DNA of 64,000 nucleotides from assembly GCF_000764665.1 (NCBI RefSeq), contig NZ_JRGM01000013.1, positions 1-64,000 on the forward strand, in the 5' to 3' direction. A program made the position numbers and the translations under genes. This document shows, piece by piece, positions 18,801 through 27,451 of the stretch. This DNA comes from Aeromonas lacus. GTDB lineage: Bacteria; Pseudomonadota; Gammaproteobacteria; Enterobacterales; Aeromonadaceae. The number at the start of each line of letters is the position of its first letter. The stretch's first letter is position 1. Below the pieces are notes generated by a model that ran no database searches, was not told where the DNA came from, and saw nothing but the letters and a program-made list of their open reading frames with translations.

Positions 18801-18978
18801 CAACCAGATCGGCGCCATGGTCGGGGTGCAGCCGTTCGGCGGCCAGGGGCTCTCCGGCACCGGCCCCAAGGCGGGCGGCCCCCACTATCTGAGTCGTTTT
18901 GTGACCGAGAAGACCCGCACCATCAACACCACGGCGGTGGGCGGCAACGCCTCCCTGCTGGCGATGGGCGATGCTTGA
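15814..18978 (+). CDS. putA: Bifunctional proline dehydrogenase / P5C dehydrogenase
   Basis: A 1054-residue PutA that oxidises proline to glutamate in two steps. The FAD-binding proline dehydrogenase barrel (about 100-480) shows SIKLSALHPRYD, DAEEMDRLELSLD and RLVKGAYWDSE. The aldehyde dehydrogenase part (about 520-990) shows ISPWNFPLAIF, ETGGQNAMIV and catalytic Cys842 in SAGQRCSALR. The ribbon-helix-helix DNA-binding domain of E. coli PutA (about 1320 residues) is missing, so this is the bifunctional form and not an autorepressor. ATG 15814 has AGGAAG upstream and begins the homologous region; the open frame extends 37 codons further without homology. It is monocistronic, ending at a strong terminator. 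Confidence 0.96.
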   Translation: MFKATQVLAADYIPSDLAALREAITQNYVVDENAYLAELSAMLPGDGASLEQVTQRARTLVTKVRKESGSGDGIDAFLQEYSLDTQEGIILMCLAEALLRIPDAETADALIKDKLSGANWSSHFRKSDSTLVNASTWGLMLTGKIIKLDKKLDGNPANLLGRMVNKLGEPVVRSAMYAAMKIMGKQFVLGRDMKEALKASRKSRELGYTHTYDMLGESALTMQDADKYLTDYRNAIEAVGHERISDGGPAPSISIKLSALHPRYDVANRERVLGEMCERLVGLVRLARDKDVAISIDAEEMDRLELSLDLFEQLYRSDANRGWGKLGMVVQAYSKRALPVLCWLTALAREQGDLIPVRLVKGAYWDSELKYAQQAGLPGYPLFTRKAGTDISYLACARYLLSEPTRGFIAPQFATHNANTVVSILEMAGDRQFEFQRLHGMGEELHNAVLSDNPGLHCRIYAPVGAHKDLLPYLVRRLLENGANTSFVHKLVDPNTPVDSLAEHPLRTLKRYSGFANDRIPQPVNLFSDRKNSSGVNMNILSIQRPFFARLKELESKQWLAGPIVDGEPLKRSEARTVLSPQDVSLTVGKIHWADEQAVEQALASAHAAFPRWRETPVRERAAALEKLADLLEANREQFVSLCTREAGKLLQDGIDEVREAVDFCRYYAVQARSLMGLATLLPGYTGEQNELFLQGRGVFVCISPWNFPLAIFLGQIAAALATGNTVIAKPAEQTGLIAHLAVTLAHQAGIPGDVLQLLPGDGATVGAKLTADPRIGGVCFTGSTETAKLINMTLAQRDGAILPLIAETGGQNAMIVDSTALPEQVVRDVVSAAFQSAGQRCSALRVLYLQEEIAERVLEILTGAMQELKVGNPAEHNTDVGPVIDADAKAGLDAHLAYMVPRARLIAQAPMPAATMEGHFVQPTALEIGSIRELAKEQFGPILHVVRYATRDLDKVISDINGTGYGLTLGIHSRNESHAEELASRINVGNVYINRNQIGAMVGVQPFGGQGLSGTGPKAGGPHYLSRFVTEKTRTINTTAVGGNASLLAMGDA

Positions 18979-19006
18979 TCGACACAGCGAGAGAACGATT
19001 GACAGC

Positions 19007-19030
19007 AGGCCGCCTTCGGGCGGCCTCTTT
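19007..19030 (+). terminator. Terminator after putA
   Basis: A perfect 8-bp stem AGGCCGCC/GGCGGCCT with a stable TTCG tetraloop is followed by CTTTGTT. The T-tract is short but the hairpin is very strong. Confidence 0.8.
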
Positions 19031-19223
19031 GTTGGTGTTCTCCTCTTGCTCGCCGGTTTTTGCCTGGGCGGGGCGAAGATCGGAGGCAATTTTGTTGTGG
19101 TGGCGGGGTCGTCAGCGACCTGTGCTGGCCGTAAGATGGGGCCCATTCGCGCTATTTTGCCCCTGCTGCAGCCTGCTGTGACCGTGGCGTTGTTTAATCT
19201 GACTTAACGAGAGTGTTTATCCG

Positions 19224-20003
19224 ATGTCATTAACTGAACAAGCCCGCTGGTTTGTCGTGGCGGGTGACCATCAAATCCTGCTCGATGAGGCGGGTCAGGT
19301 GCCGAGCGGCGTGAAGGCGTGCCTGCCCGCAGCGCTGGCAGGTGCCCGTTTCGAGCGTTTTGATGAGTGGCAGGGGCTGCCCTGTTATCTGCTGGATCTG
19401 GGGGCTGAGGCCGACACGACTATGATGGCCCCTCTGCGCCAGTTGATGGTGGCGGGGGACGAAGAGAGCTTTCGTCTCGCGGGCCGCGCCTGGCAGCTCG
19501 CCACCTTCCGCCGCACCCACCGTTTCTGCGGCGAGTGCGGCGCCCCCATGACCCCGAAGGCGGGGGAGTGGGCACAGGTGTGCCAGCACGGCCACACGGT
19601 TTATCCGCGCATTTCACCCTGCATTATCGTGGCGGTGCGCAAGGGGCCGGAGATCCTCTTGGCGGCCCATCGCCGTCACTATCAGGCGGACGATCCCATG
19701 TATACCGTGCTGGCCGGCTTTGTGGAGGCGGGAGAGAACCTCGAGCAGTGCGTGGCGCGGGAGGTGTTCGAGGAGAGCGGCATCCGGGTAACCAATGTGC
19801 GCTATGTGGCGAGCCAGCCCTGGCCCTTCCCCCACAGTCTGATGATGGGTTTTACCGCCGACTACGAGAGCGGCGAGATCAGGGTGCAGGATGACGAACT
19901 GGTCGCCGCCGCTTTCTTTGCCGCCGACCGGCTGCCGCGCTTGCCACCCCATGGCACCATTGCCCGGCGGCTGATCGAGTTGTCGCTGGCTGGCGAGGGG
20001 TAA
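19224..20003 (+). CDS. nudC: NAD+ diphosphatase / RNA deNADding enzyme NudC
   Basis: A 259-residue NudC. It hydrolyses NAD(H) to NMN(H) and AMP and removes NAD caps from RNA. The Nudix box is intact ([20 protein letters not shown], then SG) and is followed by the NudC-specific SQPWPFP motif. The zinc ribbon has Cys102-x2-Cys105, but the second knuckle reads CQHGH (120-124), with only one cysteine where E. coli has a CxxC pair; a histidine may replace the fourth ligand. The gene stands between putA and hemE, with about 170 bases before hemE. Confidence 0.93.
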   Translation: MSLTEQARWFVVAGDHQILLDEAGQVPSGVKACLPAALAGARFERFDEWQGLPCYLLDLGAEADTTMMAPLRQLMVAGDEESFRLAGRAWQLATFRRTHRFCGECGAPMTPKAGEWAQVCQHGHTVYPRISPCIIVAVRKGPEILLAAHRRHYQADDPMYTVLAGFVEAGENLEQCVAREVFEESGIRVTNVRYVASQPWPFPHSLMMGFTADYESGEIRVQDDELVAAAFFAADRLPRLPPHGTIARRLIELSLAGEG

Positions 20004-20172
20004 CTGGCGTTCATCTTTTCGCCGATCTTTTCGGGAATGGGGCGGTCAGGCTTGCGCCCCTTCACATCTTTGCAACCGATCACCCATTTGCCACGTTTTG
20101 GGCAGTCCGCTCCGGTGGGCAAAGTGGTATTATGACCGCCATTTTATGCGTGATATGAATTCAGGAACTGGG

Positions 20173-21240
20173 ATGAAAGAGCTGAAGAACGATCGATACC
20201 TGCGCGCTCTGCTGCGTCAGGATGTAGACATGACGCCGGTATGGATGATGCGCCAGGCTGGCCGTTATCTGCCGGAATACAAGGCGACTCGCGCCCAGGC
20301 GGGGGATTTCATGTCCCTGTGCCGCAATGCCGAGCTGGCCTGTGAAGTCACCCTGCAGCCGCTGCGCCGCTACCCGCTCGATGCAGCCATCCTCTTCTCC
20401 GACATCCTTACCGTGCCCGATGCCATGGGGCTGGGTCTCTACTTCGAGCAGGGTGAAGGCCCGCGCTTCGAGCGCCCGATCACCTCCATGGCCGACGTGC
20501 AGGTGCTGCCCATTCCGGATCCGGAAGATGAGCTTGGCTACGTGATGAATGCGGTACGCACTATTCGCCGCGAGCTGAAAGGCGAAGTGCCGCTCATCGG
20601 TTTTTCCGGCAGCCCCTGGACTCTGGCCACCTACATGGTGGAGGGGGGCAGCTCCAAGGCATTCACCAAGATCAAGCAGATGATGTACGCAGAGCCCATG
20701 ACCCTGCATCTGCTGCTCGACAAGCTGGCCGACAGCGTGATTGCCTATCTCAACGCCCAGATCAAGGCGGGGGCGCAGGCGGTCATGGTGTTCGACACCT
20801 GGGGCGGCGTGCTCACCCCGCGCGATTACCGCGATTTCTCCCTGCAGTACATGCACAAGATCGTCGATGGCCTGATCCGCGAGCACGACGGTCGCCGCGT
20901 GCCGGTCACCCTGTTTACCAAGAACGGCGGTCAGTGGCTGGAGCAGATCGCCGCCACCGGTTGCGATGCACTGGGTCTGGACTGGACCACCGACATTGCC
21001 GACGCCAAGCGCCGGGTCGGCGACAAGGTGGCGCTGCAGGGCAACATGGATCCCTCCATGCTCTACGCTACCCCGGCTCGCATCCGTGAAGAGGTCGCCT
21101 CCATTCTGGCCGGTTTCGGTCACGGTAATGGTCACGTCTTCAACCTCGGTCACGGCATCCATCAGGATGTGAACCCGGAACATGCCGGCGTGTTCGTCAA
21201 CGCGGTGCACGAGCTCTCCGCTCAGTACCACGGCCGCTAA
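20173..21240 (+). CDS. hemE: Uroporphyrinogen decarboxylase
   Basis: A 355-residue HemE, the usual length. It converts uroporphyrinogen III to coproporphyrinogen III in heme synthesis. Characteristic segments are [15 protein letters not shown] near the N-terminus (substrate-binding arginines), [26 protein letters not shown] and the C-terminal FNLGHGI. ATG 20173 is chosen because AGGA lies seven bases upstream and the [12 protein letters not shown] start matches the family; the 25 extra codons upstream do not. A GTGGTATTATG segment near 20125 may include a -10 element. A hairpin terminator follows at 21276. Confidence 0.97.
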   Translation: MKELKNDRYLRALLRQDVDMTPVWMMRQAGRYLPEYKATRAQAGDFMSLCRNAELACEVTLQPLRRYPLDAAILFSDILTVPDAMGLGLYFEQGEGPRFERPITSMADVQVLPIPDPEDELGYVMNAVRTIRRELKGEVPLIGFSGSPWTLATYMVEGGSSKAFTKIKQMMYAEPMTLHLLLDKLADSVIAYLNAQIKAGAQAVMVFDTWGGVLTPRDYRDFSLQYMHKIVDGLIREHDGRRVPVTLFTKNGGQWLEQIAATGCDALGLDWTTDIADAKRRVGDKVALQGNMDPSMLYATPARIREEVASILAGFGHGNGHVFNLGHGIHQDVNPEHAGVFVNAVHELSAQYHGR

Positions 21241-21275
21241 GGCCGGGGCGAGAAAAGAAGAGTTTGTTTGATATC

Positions 21276-21297
21276 CGGGGCCGCAAGGCCCCGTTTT
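21276..21297 (+). terminator. Terminator after hemE
   Basis: A 7-bp perfect stem CGGGGCC/GGCCCCG with a GCAA loop is followed by four T residues. It separates hemE from the ROK kinase. Confidence 0.75.
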
Positions 21298-21351
21298 ACA
21301 TTTAAAAAGGCGCCGCGACGACGAGAGTGTGGCGCCCGTGCAGGAGGCAAG

Positions 21352-22281
21352 ATGAGCAGCAAGTCACTGGATTGGGGTATCGATCTTGGTGGTACCAAGT
21401 GTGAATGTGTGGTGCTGGATGGTGACGAGGTGCTGCTGCGCCATCGCATCCCCACTGAGCGGGCGGGCGGTTATGACCATATGATCGGCCAGATCGCCAA
21501 GCTGGTTGCAGAGTGCGCCGAGAAGATTGGCCAGCGCCCCGCCGTTATTGGCATGGGCACGCCGGGGGCGCGGGATCCACAGACCGGCCTGATGAAGAAC
21601 TGCAACACCACCGAGCTCAACGGCAAGCCGTTCAAGGAAGATCTGGAGCGCAAGCTGGGCGTGCCGGTGCTGATCGCCAACGATGCCAATTGCTTCGCGC
21701 TGGCAGAAACTCACCTCGGTGCGGTGCGCCAGCACCATCCCGATGCGAAAGTGGTGTTCGGCATCATCATGGGCACCGGGGTCGGCTCCGGCATCGTCAT
21801 CAACGGCCGCATTCTCAACGGTCATCACGGTATCGCCGGAGAGTGGGGCCACAATGTGCTCTCTCCCGACGGCCCCGAGTGCTACTGCGGCAAGCACGGC
21901 TGCGTCGAGACCCTGATCAGCGGCCCGGCGCTGGAGGCCTGGTACGAGGCCAAGGCCAAACGTCGGCTGTCGCTCGCCCAGATTGTGGCAGCGACCGCCC
22001 ACGATCATGTGGCCAAGCTCACTATCGACCGGTTGCACCTGCTGTTTGGTCAGGCGTTGGCCAACGTGGTCAACATTCTCGACCCGGATGTGATCGTTAT
22101 CGGCGGCGGGGTGGGCAACGTGCAGAGCCTGTACAGTGTGGGACGGGAGACTATTTTGCCCTTCCTCTTTAATCCCCATTTCAGTGCCCCCATTATTGCT
22201 CCTGCCCTTGGTGACAGTGCCGGGGTATTCGGGGCCGCACTGCTGGCCCGCGGTGAATTCAAGGAGGCCCTGCTGTCGTAG
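21352..22281 (+). CDS. ROK family sugar kinase (fructokinase/NagK-like)
   Basis: A 309-residue ROK kinase. The ATP-binding DLGGTK motif is at residues 9-14, followed by GMGTPGARDP, NDANCFALAE, the catalytic-region IMGTGVGSGI and GEWGH, and the zinc site CYCGKHGCVET. It looks most like the E. coli Mak (fructokinase) group because of CYCGK.GC.ET.ISG and NILDPDVIVIGGG, but N-acetylglucosamine kinase activity cannot be excluded from sequence. ATG 21352 has a strong AGGAGG; upstream codons in frame overlap the hemE terminator. It lies 82 bases upstream of epd, so co-transcription with the glycolytic genes is possible. Confidence 0.85.
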   Translation: MSSKSLDWGIDLGGTKCECVVLDGDEVLLRHRIPTERAGGYDHMIGQIAKLVAECAEKIGQRPAVIGMGTPGARDPQTGLMKNCNTTELNGKPFKEDLERKLGVPVLIANDANCFALAETHLGAVRQHHPDAKVVFGIIMGTGVGSGIVINGRILNGHHGIAGEWGHNVLSPDGPECYCGKHGCVETLISGPALEAWYEAKAKRRLSLAQIVAATAHDHVAKLTIDRLHLLFGQALANVVNILDPDVIVIGGGVGNVQSLYSVGRETILPFLFNPHFSAPIIAPALGDSAGVFGAALLARGEFKEALLS

Positions 22282-22363
22282 CCGGGGCTCCCGGGCGGCC
22301 GGTCGGCTGCTCTTTTCTCTAGCCCATGCGCTAGCAAATCTGTGGTAAGGAACTGGCTGCCAG

Positions 22364-23374
22364 ATGATCAAGATTGCCATCAACGGTTACGGACGGATCG
22401 GCCGCAATGTACTGCGTGCCCTCTACGAGAGCGGGCGCGACAAGACCATCAAGATCGTCGCCATCAACGAGCTGGCGGCTCCCGAAGCCATGGTGCACCT
22501 GACCCGCTTCGATACCAGCCACGGCCGTTTTCACTATCCGGTGCAGCTGGCCGGCAACAGCATGCTGGTGGGGGAGGATCTCATCTCCCTGTTTGCCGAG
22601 CGGGATCCGGCGAACTTGCCGTGGCGGGCGCTGGGGGTGGATGTGGTGCTGGATTGCACCGGGGTATTCGGCTCGCGGGCCGATGCCGAGCTGCATCTGG
22701 CGGCGGGGGCGGGCAAGGTATTGTTCTCTCATCCGGCCGAAGCAGATGTGGACGCAACCATCGTCTACGGGGTCAATCATCAGGTGCTGACAGGGCGCGA
22801 GCGGATCGTCTCCAACGCCTCCTGTACCACCAACTGCGTGGTGCCGGTGATTGAAACATTGCATCGAGAATTCGAGATAAATTGTGGTACTATTACGACA
22901 ATTCATTCGGCCATGCATGATCAGCAAGTCATCGATGCCTACCACAGTGACTTGCGCCGAACCCGCGCTGCCAGTCAGTCCATCATTCCGGTGGATACCA
23001 AGCTGGCAAAGGGGCTGGAGCGTATCCTGCCCCACTTCGCCGGCAAGTTCGAGGCGATCGCGGTGCGGGTGCCGACCATCAATGTAACAGCGATGGATCT
23101 GAGTATTACTGTTCGTAAAAAAGTGACAGTTAGTGACGTAAATCAAGCCCTGCAACGGGCATCCAGAGGTACATTACACGGTATTCTGGATTACACGGAA
23201 GAACCGCTGGTCTCCGTAGACTTCAATCATGATGCGCACTCATGCATCATTGATGGTACCCAGACCCGGGTGAGCGATGCCAACCTCGTCAAGATGTTGA
23301 TGTGGTGCGATAACGAATGGGGCTTCGCAAACCGGATGCTGGATACCACCCGGGCCATGATGGTTGCAGGCTGA
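22364..23374 (+). CDS. epd: Erythrose-4-phosphate dehydrogenase
   Basis: A 336-residue GAPDH-like enzyme, first gene of epd-pgk-fba. It oxidises erythrose-4-phosphate to 4-phosphoerythronate for pyridoxal phosphate synthesis, the same vitamin pathway that uses PdxJ (45056). NAD-binding [15 protein letters not shown] is at the N-terminus, and catalytic Cys154 is in SNASCTTNC. Residues [10 protein letters not shown] and the gene order distinguish it from GapA. The ribosome site (AAGGA) is somewhat far from the ATG, consistent with lower expression than pgk and fba. Confidence 0.93.
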   Translation: MIKIAINGYGRIGRNVLRALYESGRDKTIKIVAINELAAPEAMVHLTRFDTSHGRFHYPVQLAGNSMLVGEDLISLFAERDPANLPWRALGVDVVLDCTGVFGSRADAELHLAAGAGKVLFSHPAEADVDATIVYGVNHQVLTGRERIVSNASCTTNCVVPVIETLHREFEINCGTITTIHSAMHDQQVIDAYHSDLRRTRAASQSIIPVDTKLAKGLERILPHFAGKFEAIAVRVPTINVTAMDLSITVRKKVTVSDVNQALQRASRGTLHGILDYTEEPLVSVDFNHDAHSCIIDGTQTRVSDANLVKMLMWCDNEWGFANRMLDTTRAMMVAG

Positions 23375-23435
23375 GCCTGCCCCGGGCGAAAGGTTACTGT
23401 TTTTAACATTACCTGGAAAATATAGAGGACTGAAT

Positions 23436-24599
23436 ATGTCTGTTATCAAGATGACTGACCTGGATCTGGCGGGCAAACGCGTTCTGATCCGTGCTGACCT
23501 GAACGTGCCGGTAAAAGACGGCAAGGTCACCTCCGATGCACGTATCGTCGCTACCTTGCCGACCATCAAGCTGGCTCTGGAAAAGGGCGCCAAGCTGATG
23601 ATCACCTCCCACCTGGGTCGTCCGACCGAAGGCGAGTACAACGAAGAGTTCTCTCTGCTGCCGGTTGTCAACTATCTGAAAGACGCTCTGTCCTGCCCGG
23701 TTCGCCTGGCCAAGGATTACCTGGATGGCGTAGAAGTCGCTGCCGGTGAGCTGGTTGTGCTGGAAAACTGCCGTTTCAACAAAGGCGAGAAGAAGAACAC
23801 CGAAGAGCTGGCCAAAAAATACGCCGCCCTGTGTGACGTCTTTGTAATGGATGCGTTCGGTACTGCTCACCGCGCCGAAGGCTCCACCTACGGTGTGGCC
23901 CAGTTCGCTCCGGTAGCTTGTGCCGGCCCGCTGCTGGCTGGTGAACTGGAAGCTCTGGGCAAAGCCATGCTGAAGCCCGAGCGCCCGATGGTTGCCATTG
24001 TTGGCGGCTCCAAGGTCTCCACCAAGCTGACCGTTCTGGAATCCCTCTCCAAAATCGCTGACCAGCTGGTTGTCGGTGGTGGCATCGCCAACACCTTCAT
24101 CGCTGCTGCCGGTCACAACGTCGGCAAGTCCCTGTGCGAGCACGACCTGATCGACACTGCCAAGAAACTGGCTGCCGAGACCAACATTCCTGTGACCACC
24201 GACGTGGTTGTTGGTGCCGAGTTCTCCGAGTCCACTCCGGCGACCATCAAGTCTGTAAGCGATGTGACCGACGGCGACATGATCTTCGACATCGGCCCTG
24301 ACTCTGCCAAGGCTCTGGCTGACATCATCATGAACGCCAAGACCATCCTGTGGAACGGCCCGGTTGGCGTGTTCGAGTTCGACCAGTTCGCTGAAGGCAC
24401 CAAGATCATCGCCGAAGCCATCGCTGCTTCTCCGGCCTTCTCCATCGCTGGCGGTGGCGACACCCTGGCTGCCATCGACAAGTTCGGCATCGCTGACAAA
24501 GTCTCCTACATCTCCACTGGCGGCGGCGCCTTCCTGGAGTTCGTAGAAGGCAAGGTTCTGCCGGCTGTTGAGATTCTGGAACAGCGCGCCAAAGCCTAA
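23436..24599 (+). CDS. pgk: Phosphoglycerate kinase
   Basis: A 387-residue Pgk, the same length as in E. coli. It transfers phosphate between 1,3-bisphosphoglycerate and ADP in glycolysis. N-domain motifs [22 protein letters not shown] and ENCRFNKGE, and the C-terminal GGGDTLAAI, are intact. Codon use is strongly biased (CTG, GGT/GGC, AAG), as expected of a highly expressed gene and unlike the neighbouring epd. ATG 23436 follows AGAGGA; the 24-codon upstream extension overlaps the end of epd and is rejected. Confidence 0.97.
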   Translation: MSVIKMTDLDLAGKRVLIRADLNVPVKDGKVTSDARIVATLPTIKLALEKGAKLMITSHLGRPTEGEYNEEFSLLPVVNYLKDALSCPVRLAKDYLDGVEVAAGELVVLENCRFNKGEKKNTEELAKKYAALCDVFVMDAFGTAHRAEGSTYGVAQFAPVACAGPLLAGELEALGKAMLKPERPMVAIVGGSKVSTKLTVLESLSKIADQLVVGGGIANTFIAAAGHNVGKSLCEHDLIDTAKKLAAETNIPVTTDVVVGAEFSESTPATIKSVSDVTDGDMIFDIGPDSAKALADIIMNAKTILWNGPVGVFEFDQFAEGTKIIAEAIAASPAFSIAGGGDTLAAIDKFGIADKVSYISTGGGAFLEFVEGKVLPAVEILEQRAKA

Positions 24600-24608
24600 T
24601 TGACCCGG

Positions 24609-24636
24609 AACGGGGGGCAAAAGCCTCCCGTTTCGT
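24609..24636 (+). terminator. Hairpin between pgk and fba
   Basis: A stem AACGGGGGG/CCTCCCGTT, about 9 bp with one wobble and a CAAAAG loop, is followed by TCGTTT. The T-tract is interrupted, so it may only attenuate, leaving some readthrough into fba. Confidence 0.6.
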
Positions 24637-24714
24637 TTATCATGTGCCCGCTGTGCCGGTTCATGATGAACCCCCCATTTTTTATTAACGGCATACGAGA
24701 CAGGACGATTAAAC

Positions 24715-25794
24715 ATGTCTAAGAAAATTTTCGACTTCGTAAAACCCGGCGTGATCACTGGTGATGACGTTCAGAAAGTGTTCGCCATCGCTAAAGAGAA
24801 CGGCTTCGCTCTGCCGGCCGTAAACTGCGTTGGTACCGACTCCGTGAACGCCGTACTGGAAGCTGCCGCCAAGGTTAAAGCGCCGGTTATCGTTCAGTTC
24901 TCCAACGGTGGTGCCGTGTTCACCGCCGGTAAGGGTCTGAAGCTGGAAGGTCAGAAAGCTGCCATCCTGGGTGCCATCTCCGGTGCCAAGCACGTTCACG
25001 CTGTTGCCGAAGCTTACGGCGTGCCGGTAATCCTGCACACCGACCACGCTGCCAAGAAGCTGCTGCCGTGGATCGACGGTCTGCTGGAAGCGGGCGAGAA
25101 GCACTTTGCTGAAACCGGCAAGCCGCTGTTCTCCTCCCACATGCTGGATCTGTCCGAAGAGTCTCTGGAAGAGAACATCGACATCTGCTGCGAGTACCTG
25201 ACCCGCATGGCCAAGATGAACATGACTCTGGAGCTGGAACTGGGTTGCACCGGTGGCGAAGAAGACGGCGTCGACAACAGCCACATGGATCAGTCCGCTC
25301 TGTACACCCAGCCGGAAGATGTTGCTTACGCTTACGAGCGTCTGTCCAAGATCAGCCCGCGTTTCACCATCGCTGCCTCCTTCGGCAACGTACACGGTGT
25401 ATACAAGCCGGGTAACGTCAAACTGACCCCGTCCATCCTGGACGCTTCCCAGAAGTACGTTTCCGAGAAGTTCGGCATCCCTGCCAAGTCTCTGGACTTC
25501 GTATTCCACGGTGGTTCAGGTTCCACTCTGGAAGAGATCCGCGAGTCCATCTCCTACGGCGTAGTGAAGATGAACATCGACACCGACACCCAGTGGGCTA
25601 CCTGGGAAGGTCTGCTGCACTTCTACAAGAAGAACGAAGCTTACCTGCAAGGTCAGCTGGGCAACCCGGAAGGTGCCGACAAGCCGAACAAGAAGTACTA
25701 CGACCCGCGCGTATGGCTGCGTGAAGGTCAGACTTCCATGATCGCTCGTCTGGAGAAAGCATTCTCCGACCTGAACGCCATCAACGTACTGTAA
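24715..25794 (+). CDS. fba: Class II fructose-bisphosphate aldolase
   Basis: A 359-residue FbaA, the same length as in E. coli. It cleaves fructose-1,6-bisphosphate to GAP and DHAP using zinc. Zinc and active-site segments LHTDHAAKK, ELELGCTGGEEDG, FGNVHGVY and VFHGGSGST are present. Codon bias is extreme, matching pgk. The protein is clearly distinct from the shorter KbaY aldolase at 48692, which acts on tagatose-bisphosphate. Confidence 0.97.
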   Translation: MSKKIFDFVKPGVITGDDVQKVFAIAKENGFALPAVNCVGTDSVNAVLEAAAKVKAPVIVQFSNGGAVFTAGKGLKLEGQKAAILGAISGAKHVHAVAEAYGVPVILHTDHAAKKLLPWIDGLLEAGEKHFAETGKPLFSSHMLDLSEESLEENIDICCEYLTRMAKMNMTLELELGCTGGEEDGVDNSHMDQSALYTQPEDVAYAYERLSKISPRFTIAASFGNVHGVYKPGNVKLTPSILDASQKYVSEKFGIPAKSLDFVFHGGSGSTLEEIRESISYGVVKMNIDTDTQWATWEGLLHFYKKNEAYLQGQLGNPEGADKPNKKYYDPRVWLREGQTSMIARLEKAFSDLNAINVL

Positions 25795-25819
25795 TTCGTT
25801 ACAGCACCTTGATTGCATG

Positions 25820-25845
25820 AAAAGGCGCCCTTCGGGGCGCCTTTT
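25820..25845 (+). terminator. Terminator after fba
   Basis: A perfect 11-bp stem AAAAGGCGCCC/GGGCGCCTTTT with a TTCG loop; the T-run is inside the 3' arm. The matching A-run would also give activity on the other strand. Confidence 0.9.
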
Positions 25846-25952
25846 GCATTTCTGTGATCCGTGGTAGCTGGTTTGCCGTGCCGTAGCTGGGTATTATCGA
25901 AACAAGTTTGCTTATTTTATTAAACAATTTGCAACAAGGCAGGATGCTGAAC

Positions 25953-27257
25953 ATGCAGGCAGGAAAGCACATCGGATATCAGGAGCACGCGGCCTCCTAC
26001 TACGCCGCGACCCGCAACGATCCGCAGCAGTGGCCGGAACTCGAGGCCGAGCTGAAAGCGGATGTCTGCATCATCGGCGGCGGTTTTACCGGTCTCAACA
26101 CCGCCATCAACCTGGCTGATGTAGGCTACAAGGTGGTGCTGTTGGAGGCCAACCGCATCGGCTGGGGCGCCTCCGGGCGTAACGGCGGCCAGCTTATTCG
26201 CGGTATCGGCCACGATACCAGCCAGTTCGCCCGCTGGATTGGTGAGGAAGGGGTACGCGAGCTCGACCTGATGGGGCTGGAGGCGGTGCAGCTGGTACGC
26301 GAGCGGGTTGAGCGTTTCAATATCGAGTGTGACCTCACCTGGGGTTACTGCGATCTGGCCACCCGTCAGCGCCATCTGGCCGGCTTCGAGGAGGATCTCG
26401 ACCATCTGGCGAGTCTGGGGTATGAGCGCGAACTCAAACTGGTGCCGCGGGAAGATATCCATAGCGTGGTGGGGTCGGATCGCTATATCGGCGGCCTCAT
26501 CGACATGGGCTCCGGCCATCTCCATCCCCTCAATCTGGCGCTCGGCGAGGCGCGCGCCGCAGCCAGCCTCGGGGTTTCCCTGTTTGAACACTCCAGAGTG
26601 ACCCATATCGATTACGGCAAGCAGGTTGAAGTGACCACCGCCCACGGCCGGGTCACTGCCGACTATCTGGTGATCGGCTGCAACGCCTACCTCAACGACC
26701 TCAATCCGGAGCTGGGAGGGCGGGTGCTGCCGGCCGGCTCCTACATTCTCGCCACCGAGGTGCTGGATCGCCGCTTGCGCCAGCGCTTGCTGCCGCAAAA
26801 CATGGCTGTGTGCGATCAGAACGTGGCGCTCGACTACTACCGCCTCTCCGCCGACGGTCGCCTGCTGTTTGGCGGGGCCTGCAACTACTCGGGAAGGGAT
26901 CCCCGCGACATCAAGGCCTTCATGTTGCCCAAGATGCTGCGAGTCTTCCCCGAGCTGGCTGGCACCGCCATCGAGTTTCAGTGGGGCGGGATGATCGGGA
27001 TTGGCGCCAACCGGCTGCCGCAGATTGGCCGCTTGAAGGCTCACCCCAACGTGCTCTATGCCCAGGCCTACTCGGGGCACGGCCTCAATGCCACCCATAT
27101 GGCGGGCAAGCTGGTGGCCGAGGCGATCCGCGGCGAGAGCCGGGGTTTCGATCTCTTCGCCAGCGTGCCCCATATCACTTTCCCGGGGGGCCCGGCGCTG
27201 CGTTCTCCGCTGCTGGCGTTGGGGATGCTGTGGCACCGTTTCAAGGATATCTTCTGA
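25953..27257 (+). CDS. FAD-dependent oxidoreductase, PuuB/DadA-like
   Basis: A 434-residue flavin amine oxidase. The Rossmann FAD motif VCIIGGGFTGLNTAINLA is near residues 32-50, then EANRIGWGASGRNGGQL, and the C-terminal QAYSGHGLNATHMAGKL binds FAD. Overall pattern, including GSGHLHPLNLALGEA and the final PHITFPGG, is closest to E. coli PuuB (gamma-glutamylputrescine oxidase), but no other putrescine genes are nearby, so the substrate is uncertain. ATG 25953 has AGGA eight bases upstream; ATG 25944, three codons earlier, is also possible. The hairpin at 27262 ends the unit. Confidence 0.8.
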   Translation: MQAGKHIGYQEHAASYYAATRNDPQQWPELEAELKADVCIIGGGFTGLNTAINLADVGYKVVLLEANRIGWGASGRNGGQLIRGIGHDTSQFARWIGEEGVRELDLMGLEAVQLVRERVERFNIECDLTWGYCDLATRQRHLAGFEEDLDHLASLGYERELKLVPREDIHSVVGSDRYIGGLIDMGSGHLHPLNLALGEARAAASLGVSLFEHSRVTHIDYGKQVEVTTAHGRVTADYLVIGCNAYLNDLNPELGGRVLPAGSYILATEVLDRRLRQRLLPQNMAVCDQNVALDYYRLSADGRLLFGGACNYSGRDPRDIKAFMLPKMLRVFPELAGTAIEFQWGGMIGIGANRLPQIGRLKAHPNVLYAQAYSGHGLNATHMAGKLVAEAIRGESRGFDLFASVPHITFPGGPALRSPLLALGMLWHRFKDIF

Positions 27258-27261
27258 GTCA

Positions 27262-27295
27262 CTGGCGGGGCATTGTGCCCCGCCAGCCCTTGTTT
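27262..27295 (+). terminator. Terminator after the PuuB-like gene
   Basis: A perfect 9-bp stem CTGGCGGGG/CCCCGCCAG with a 7-base loop is followed by CCCTTGTTT. Confidence 0.75.
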
Positions 27296-27343
27296 ATAGC
27301 GGCACTGCACTAGCGCACAGCCTGATAGACCAAAACATGCGTT

Positions 27344-27376
27344 AGCGCTAATCCCTTCCGGTTGGCGCTATCTTTT
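27344..27376 (+). promoter_or_regulatory. Hairpin upstream of the Gln-rich gene
   Basis: Ten paired positions (27344-27353 with 27360-27369, including three G-U wobbles) close a CCTTCC loop, followed by ATCTTTT. It is about 75 bases before the next gene, after an already adequate terminator, so it may be a second terminator or an attenuator. Confidence 0.4.
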
Positions 27377-27451
27377 AGGTGTGAGAGTGATGCCGGGTCA
27401 GGCGAACAAGAGCGGGTTCGCTGACTGAAAAAGATGTGAAGGAGGGCCGAG

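Noticed and set aside
17350-19146. A 598-codon minus-strand frame across putA
   Set aside because: Antisense shadow of the aldehyde dehydrogenase half of putA; no motif, no ribosome site, and it runs over the putA terminator.
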